Assembly (NCBI GenBank): GCA_043770215.1
Contig: JAYVIQ010000011.1
Coordinates: 1 to 21,232, forward strand
DNA length: 21,232 nt
Source: JAYVIQ01 sp043770215
GTDB taxonomy: Bacteria > Bacteroidota > Bacteroidia > Cytophagales > JAAEPT01
Direction: 5' to 3'
In this document: positions 17,077 to 21,232 of the stretch, in pieces
Layout of the letters: every line of letters starts with the position of its first letter
How positions within the stretch are numbered: the stretch's first letter is position 1
Program-made: the position numbers and the translations under genes
The notes under the pieces: generated by a model
Told to the model about the DNA's origin: nothing
Database searches by the model: none
What the model saw: the letters and a program-made list of their open reading frames with translations, nothing else

Positions 17077-17133
17077 CTATTACTTTATTTTGAATCTTTT
17101 ATATATTATGTCTTTTAAAAATAATATTATTAA

Positions 17134-17958
17134 CTAATCTTGATTACTTTCTGAGCTTGGTTTAGGCTCTGCTCCAAATTGAGTTCTGTAAGCTGATGCT
17201 AAATTTGTGCCATATATTTTAGCTAAAAAATGGTATAGTTCAGGATATTTTTTTTCCATTAAAAAAGGATTTTCAAAAAAAAACTCAGAGGAAACTGCGA
17301 AAAATTCGGATCTGTTTTTTGTTGCATAGCGGTCTATTAATGTATCTCCTGCCTCTATTAGCCCCATATACTTTTGAGCTAATAAATTCCACTCTGTCAC
17401 ATCTCCTTTTGGTAATAAAGCCATAGGAAAACCATCTATCTTACCATCTAAACCATCAATAAAATGTGCAAACTCATGCACGCCTACATTTTTATTATCG
17501 TCTAAGTTTGTGTATCCGTGTATAAGATGTAACCTACTCAAATAAATATCTGTGCCAGAATTTGACTGTCTTACAAAGCCTGTTGCTTTACCAGGCAAAC
17601 CATGATTTGAACCTGTTATTGGTTTATCGCTAAGGTAAATATTGTCTATCTTAGTAGTTAAATCTATGTTTGATTTAAATATCATCATTACAATACTAGC
17701 TGCTACCAAAGCTTTGTCTTTGCTGGTGATCTCTGTTTCCACACCTATAAAATTATGGGTATTCATAAAATCTTGTGTTTTTTTAAAAAAAATATCCTGA
17801 TCTAATTTTGGCAAAGATTGTACAAATGGAATATACTCTAGGATATAATTATGTAACTCTAAATCTAGACCTATGGCATATGATTTCTTTTTAAATTTAA
17901 TGATTAAAAAGAGAACCACAACCAACGCTAGTGCTATAGACAATATAATGTAATTCAT
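17134..17958 (-). CDS. mtfA: MtfA-family zinc-dependent peptidase (M90)
   Basis: A 274-residue protein with an N-terminal membrane segment (residues about 3-21, then KFKKK, so a signal anchor with the bulk probably cytoplasmic). The zinc motif HEFAHFIDGLDG begins at H161 (HExxH with a trailing Asp), and the downstream glutamate-rich block NRSEFFAVSSEFFF (215-228) supplies the probable third ligand. These are the hallmarks of MtfA/YeeI-type peptidases. In enterobacteria MtfA titrates the repressor Mlc; no such partner is seen here, so the role is open. Residues after about 262 are a short polar tail. The gene is convergent with menE (57 bp between stops, no GC-rich hairpin in the gap) and stands alone on its strand, with a possible -7 box at 17984-17991. 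Confidence 0.87.
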   Translation of the reverse strand: MNYIILSIALALVVVLFLIIKFKKKSYAIGLDLELHNYILEYIPFVQSLPKLDQDIFFKKTQDFMNTHNFIGVETEITSKDKALVAASIVMMIFKSNIDLTTKIDNIYLSDKPITGSNHGLPGKATGFVRQSNSGTDIYLSRLHLIHGYTNLDDNKNVGVHEFAHFIDGLDGKIDGFPMALLPKGDVTEWNLLAQKYMGLIEAGDTLIDRYATKNRSEFFAVSSEFFFENPFLMEKKYPELYHFLAKIYGTNLASAYRTQFGAEPKPSSESNQD

Positions 17959-17983
17959 AGATACTTATAATCTTTTGTTTTAC

Positions 17984-17991
17984 TAAAGTTA
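17984..17991 (-). promoter_or_regulatory. Putative -7 box TAACTTTA for the MtfA-like gene
   Basis: On the minus strand TAACTTTA matches TAnnTTTG at all but the last base, 25 bp upstream of the ATG at 17958. The nearest upstream TTTG is about 24 bp away, longer than usual, so this is a tentative call. Confidence 0.3.
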
Positions 17992-18017
17992 CAATAAAAA
18001 TAAAAAAAAGCGATACA

Positions 18018-18056
18018 AAACAAAAAACAGTAGTGAACTATTGCTTACTACTGTTT
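18018..18056 (-). terminator. Intrinsic terminator after the PD40-OmpA gene
   Basis: AAACAGTAGT (18025-18034) pairs with ACTACTGTTT (18047-18056); a G-T and an A-T pair extend the stem to 12 bp around an 8-nt loop. Read on the minus strand, the stem is followed by a T-run (TTTTTTG then TTTTG), as expected for termination of the gene ending at 18120. Confidence 0.8.
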
Positions 18057-18119
18057 AAATGATGTAGTGTATTTGTCAGTGAGTCCCATATCATTATTTG
18101 ATAACTAGACAAATACTAT

Positions 18120-20219
18120 TTATTCATTTGCAAGAATCATAAACTCAACCCTACGGTTTTGAGCTCTGTTTGATTCTGTATCATTTTTTGCAACAGGCTT
18201 AGAAAAACCATACCCTTTACTTTCTAATCTTACTGGATCTATTTTACCTACATTTATTAGATAATTTTTTACAGCCAATGCTCTTTCACCAGAAAGTTTT
18301 TGATTCAAATAAACATTTCCTTTATTATCTGTATGTCCAGAGATTTCTATTTTTAGGTGGTCGTGGTCTTTTAACAGTTGCACCAATAAATTTAATTCTG
18401 TAAAAGAAACTTCTTTCAATTTAGATTTTCCTAAATCAAAATAAATATGTTTTATTTTGACAGTTGCACCAACTTCTAATGGCGTTAAGAAAAAAGTTTT
18501 ATCTATTTTTTCTTTTAATTTAACATTTCTAAAATCTACACTATCATGAGATTCTATATACTCTTGCGAGTTTACCATTACAAAGAACCTTTTCCCTTTT
18601 TCCAATCTCAGCTCAAATCCTTCTTTTGTGAATGATAAAATTTCAGAAGGGGCTTTAGCTCCATTTACAAAAACGGTGTATTTGCTAGGGTCTATAATTG
18701 AACTATCCTTTTTATTAAGCACTTTTGAATTTAAGATAGAATACGTTTCTAGTATTTCTTCTAACTTTAAATTGGCAGTTCTAGTTGTTCTAGTAAGTTC
18801 TTTGGTAACATCTACATTTACTGGGTATGCAATGTGTTTTGCCTTTTTAGCTTCTATATTGTACAGTTTACCTGTTGGTAATTGCAAAGAATAACTTCCG
18901 TTAGTACTAATGATTGCATTCTCCACCAATACTCCATTGGCATAAATTTGTGTACTATCGAAATTTGGATTTGTATTATTTTCAAATTCTATTTTTCCAG
19001 TTAAAGTCATTACAGGTACAGCTTTAACTTTAGCATCATTATCAAAGACTTGATATTTAGAAATTTTTAGCAAGTTTATAGCTACAGGAGCTTCTTCATA
19101 TCCGTCTACAACAGCAACCATAGAATATTCTGAACCAAAAGGCAATTCAAATTCAAAAAGGGAAGAATCTTTTGCTATTCTTAAATTATTTGGAGTAATT
19201 GTTTTAGGCTGCCCAATAGTTCCTTTTGTTTCAATTTTGATAGAAAAAGGGGTGTTTTCAGGTATTTTTTTGTTGTTTTCCATATTGACAACATAGCCTT
19301 TCACTAAAACAAAATCTCTAATGTCTTTAACCTTCAAACGATAAATTTCTGAATTACTACCTGAACCTCTGTTTGAGCTGAAATAGGCAAACTCTTCTTT
19401 TGCGTCTAAGACAAAGAAACAATCGTTGTCTGGGGAATTAAAATCTCCATTTAATTTTGTTGGGTAAGACCATTTTCTAAACTCTTTTGCTTTAGAAATT
19501 TTAGCACTATAGATATCAAAACCTTCTTTGATTCCAGATATGTTGGAAGAAAAATATAGTGTTGATGCATCTTGTGATAAAAATGGACTTTCTTCACTTC
19601 TTATGCTATTGAGACCTTTAATTTTCTTTGGTTTTTTCCATTTTCCATTTTTATTGCTAGAAACATATAAGGAATTAGCTGTGGACTTATTTTTTTTAGA
19701 AAAACTGATAAATATATGTTTACCAGAGGGATCCATATGCAAAGAAGCTACTTTGCCATTAGATTTTCTAGCATATGATTTTATTTTTAATGCTTTTGGT
19801 GCAAAATATCCTTTTACATTTGGTTTAACTGTGGAGAGTCCTCTTTTCAGGAATTTACCTTTTTTTGTATAAATTCCGTTTATAAGTAATTCTCCTTTTG
19901 GTAATACAGAGTAGATAGCATTGTACCTTGCTAAGTTTACTTCATTTGGCAATCTAGTGGCTTGGTTCCAAGTGTTGTTTACTTTTTCACTTACCCAAAT
20001 GTCTTGACTACCTTTTTCTCCAAATCTATTTTCTGGATGGTTTACACGTACAAAATACATTTTAGTCCCGTCAGGTGAAAATACTGGCGCACACTCTGAG
20101 TATTTAGAGTTTATAGAGTCGCTCATTTTCTCCGCTTTGTAAGAAAAGTCTAGTTGACAAAATGAATTAAATGCTATTGTCAAGAGCAGAATTGAAAGTA
20201 TTTTTTTTATGTTGTTCAT
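18120..20219 (-). CDS. Second PD40 beta-propeller / CRD / OmpA protein
   Basis: A 699-residue envelope protein. The signal peptide ends near NSFC|Q (no lipobox). Residues about 40-300 carry PD40 blades (PVFSPDGTKMYFVR, QDASTLYFSSN, GFDIYSAK, AYFSSNRGSGSNSEIYRL). Residues about 303-580 hold several carboxypeptidase-regulatory-like beta-sandwich segments (VLVKGYVVN, LTGKIEFENN). The OmpA domain spans about 585-699 with HIYFDLGKSKL, EISGHTDNKGN, LSGERALAVKNYL and NRRVEF. D631 and R646 form the peptidoglycan-binding pair with the standard 15-residue spacing. It shares its layout with the 629-residue protein at 12387-14276 but is clearly diverged, with a longer central region. It lies 12 bp downstream of the DUF5723 gene and ends at the hairpin at 18018-18056, so these two genes form an operon end. 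Link to T9SS is by architecture and neighbourhood only. Confidence 0.87.
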   Translation of the reverse strand: MNNIKKILSILLLTIAFNSFCQLDFSYKAEKMSDSINSKYSECAPVFSPDGTKMYFVRVNHPENRFGEKGSQDIWVSEKVNNTWNQATRLPNEVNLARYNAIYSVLPKGELLINGIYTKKGKFLKRGLSTVKPNVKGYFAPKALKIKSYARKSNGKVASLHMDPSGKHIFISFSKKNKSTANSLYVSSNKNGKWKKPKKIKGLNSIRSEESPFLSQDASTLYFSSNISGIKEGFDIYSAKISKAKEFRKWSYPTKLNGDFNSPDNDCFFVLDAKEEFAYFSSNRGSGSNSEIYRLKVKDIRDFVLVKGYVVNMENNKKIPENTPFSIKIETKGTIGQPKTITPNNLRIAKDSSLFEFELPFGSEYSMVAVVDGYEEAPVAINLLKISKYQVFDNDAKVKAVPVMTLTGKIEFENNTNPNFDSTQIYANGVLVENAIISTNGSYSLQLPTGKLYNIEAKKAKHIAYPVNVDVTKELTRTTRTANLKLEEILETYSILNSKVLNKKDSSIIDPSKYTVFVNGAKAPSEILSFTKEGFELRLEKGKRFFVMVNSQEYIESHDSVDFRNVKLKEKIDKTFFLTPLEVGATVKIKHIYFDLGKSKLKEVSFTELNLLVQLLKDHDHLKIEISGHTDNKGNVYLNQKLSGERALAVKNYLINVGKIDPVRLESKGYGFSKPVAKNDTESNRAQNRRVEFMILANE

Positions 20220-20231
20220 AAATATTAGATG

Positions 20232-21232
20232 TTATTTAATTACTGAAGATATTTTCTCCTGGTCTTTTATTTTACCAAAAACTAGATTTATTCCAAATCG
20301 TATGCTAGCTTGTTTTGTTCTCATAAAGTGTGCTGCATATAAATTATCTGTTGCTAAATAAAACTGCACTGGACCACCTTTTAATACCAATCCTAAACCA
20401 GGGTTCCACACTCTGCCATACATGTATGTATTTGTTAGTCCTATATTAAACCAACGAAAAAAATCATGGTATACACCTACTGTTACTGCTGTCTGAATCC
20501 CTTTGTATCCTGTTAAATTTACACGACCAACAGCATAGGTTTTTTTCCATAGATCATACCTTGCACCCAAAGCAATATTTACTGGCAAATATGTTGTAAA
20601 AGACTTTTGAGATGCTTTTGTGGTAATTGTGTCTGGAAATTGCTCATCGAAGTAATTTTCAAATCCTTTTTCTAAACTATCTAAGTTGTTTTTAAATAGG
20701 ACTTCAAAAACATCAACCCCTACAACTGCTACTTGCTCATTGTATGTAATGTTCGCTGGTTTTTCTTTCCATCTTATAAATCCTAAATTAGAAACAGCAG
20801 CATTGAACTGCAATTTCTCTGAATATTTAAAAGATGTACCGAAATCTAAGGCAAAACCTTTGTTTTTGTTATTTAAAATATAATTTTGGAATGCCTTATC
20901 CTCATCATTATCTCCTTGTAAAGAATCTAAAGGCTTAGAAAAATCTATGCCAAAGTCACTAAAACCTGCTGTATTGATTAGAAAATCTCCTTTTACAAGA
21001 TGGTCATAATCATTTTCCACATCTATTGTTAGAGTTGATTTTTTTGTTTGTATGGCAGATTTTCCAAACAAAAATTTTGCTTTACCACCAAATTGCCATT
21101 TGTCTTTTGTTCTGTAATATCCTAGAGCATACTCTCTGTAGTGGTTGTAATCTATTGCAAATTTTGATAAATTTATTTGATCTCCTACAAAAGGACCATT
21201 CCCTCTCCAAGCAAGTCTTAGTAAATCTGAAG
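20232..21232 (-). CDS. DUF5723-type outer-membrane barrel protein (partial, start beyond window)
   Basis: The frame is open from its stop at 20232 to the right edge, about 333 codons; the N-terminus lies outside. Within the window the translation includes LLRLAWRGNGPFVGDQINLS, then FAIDYNHYREYALGYYR, FGGKAKFLFGKS and DYLINTAGFSDFG. This is the pattern of the Bacteroidota DUF5723 proteins, predicted outer-membrane beta-barrels with aromatic alternating strands (FALDFGTSFKYSEKLQFNAAVSNLGFIRW; GARYDLWKKTYAVGRVNLTG). A start inside the window at the TTG near 21071 would cut a conserved strand and is rejected. Function is unknown; DUF5723 genes often sit beside OmpA-domain or T9SS-associated genes. 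Here a PD40-OmpA gene follows after 12 bp. Confidence 0.8.
   Translation of the reverse strand, partial: SDLLRLAWRGNGPFVGDQINLSKFAIDYNHYREYALGYYRTKDKWQFGGKAKFLFGKSAIQTKKSTLTIDVENDYDHLVKGDFLINTAGFSDFGIDFSKPLDSLQGDNDEDKAFQNYILNNKNKGFALDFGTSFKYSEKLQFNAAVSNLGFIRWKEKPANITYNEQVAVVGVDVFEVLFKNNLDSLEKGFENYFDEQFPDTITTKASQKSFTTYLPVNIALGARYDLWKKTYAVGRVNLTGYKGIQTAVTVGVYHDFFRWFNIGLTNTYMYGRVWNPGLGLVLKGGPVQFYLATDNLYAAHFMRTKQASIRFGINLVFGKIKDQEKISSVIK

Noticed and set aside
17077..17133. Terminator between menE and the MtfA-like gene
   Set aside because: The gap is AT-rich with no GC-containing hairpin.
18628..19872. Plus-strand frames of 88 and 114 codons opposite the second PD40-OmpA gene
   Set aside because: They overlap a well-supported coding region completely and have no recognisable features.
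1..21232. CRISPR array, tRNA/rRNA, IS element, prophage or toxin-antitoxin pair
   Set aside because: No regular short repeats with spacers, cloverleaf sequence, transposase motif or phage gene was seen on reading both strands.

Overview
The window is AT-rich DNA from a Bacteroidota bacterium (Cytophagales/Flavobacteriia-like; I cannot place it more precisely). The evidence is protein content and signals seen in the sequence: a PorP/SprF-type outer-membrane protein, a giant secreted protein with a type IX secretion system (T9SS) type B C-terminal domain, PD40-plus-OmpA envelope proteins, a DUF5723 barrel, starts without Shine-Dalgarno sequences, and several matches to the Bacteroidota -7 box TAnnTTTG.

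Layout, left to right. (1) 1-543 is non-coding and contains two clear stem-loops and text resembling a dispersed Bacteroidota intergenic repeat. (2) 544-5115 (+) is a two-gene cytoplasmic alpha-glucan unit: a GH63/MGH1-like glucosidase, then a GH133-type glycogen debranching enzyme. It ends at a strong bidirectional terminator (5181-5221). (3) 5295-14276 (-) is a three-gene envelope cassette, transcribed as PD40-OmpA protein, then a 2015-residue beta-helix/PKD-repeat protein with a type B sorting domain, then PorP/SprF. Order and tight spacing resemble the sprB-sprF logic of gliding bacteria: a large secreted surface protein made with its dedicated PorP-like partner, here preceded by a peptidoglycan-binding periplasmic protein. 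(4) 14561-14704 (+) is a 47-residue, very basic small protein, convergent with a YfcE-type phosphoesterase (14715-15242, -). (5) 15299-17076 (+) is a small secreted OmpA-domain protein almost fused to a short MenE-like acyl-CoA synthetase gene. (6) 17134-17958 (-) is an MtfA-family zinc peptidase. (7) 18120-21232 (-) is a DUF5723 barrel protein (cut by the right edge) followed 12 bp later by a second PD40-CRD-OmpA protein with its own terminator.

Taken together the region is an envelope/T9SS neighbourhood with housekeeping genes mixed in. There is no CRISPR array, rRNA, tRNA, insertion sequence or phage gene that I can see. The most notable items are the large T9SS cassette with a sorting domain whose usual NGDGxND loop is replaced by a Cys-x-Cys segment, the short basic ORF, and the structured 5' non-coding region. 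All functional assignments come from reading motifs; no database search was run.
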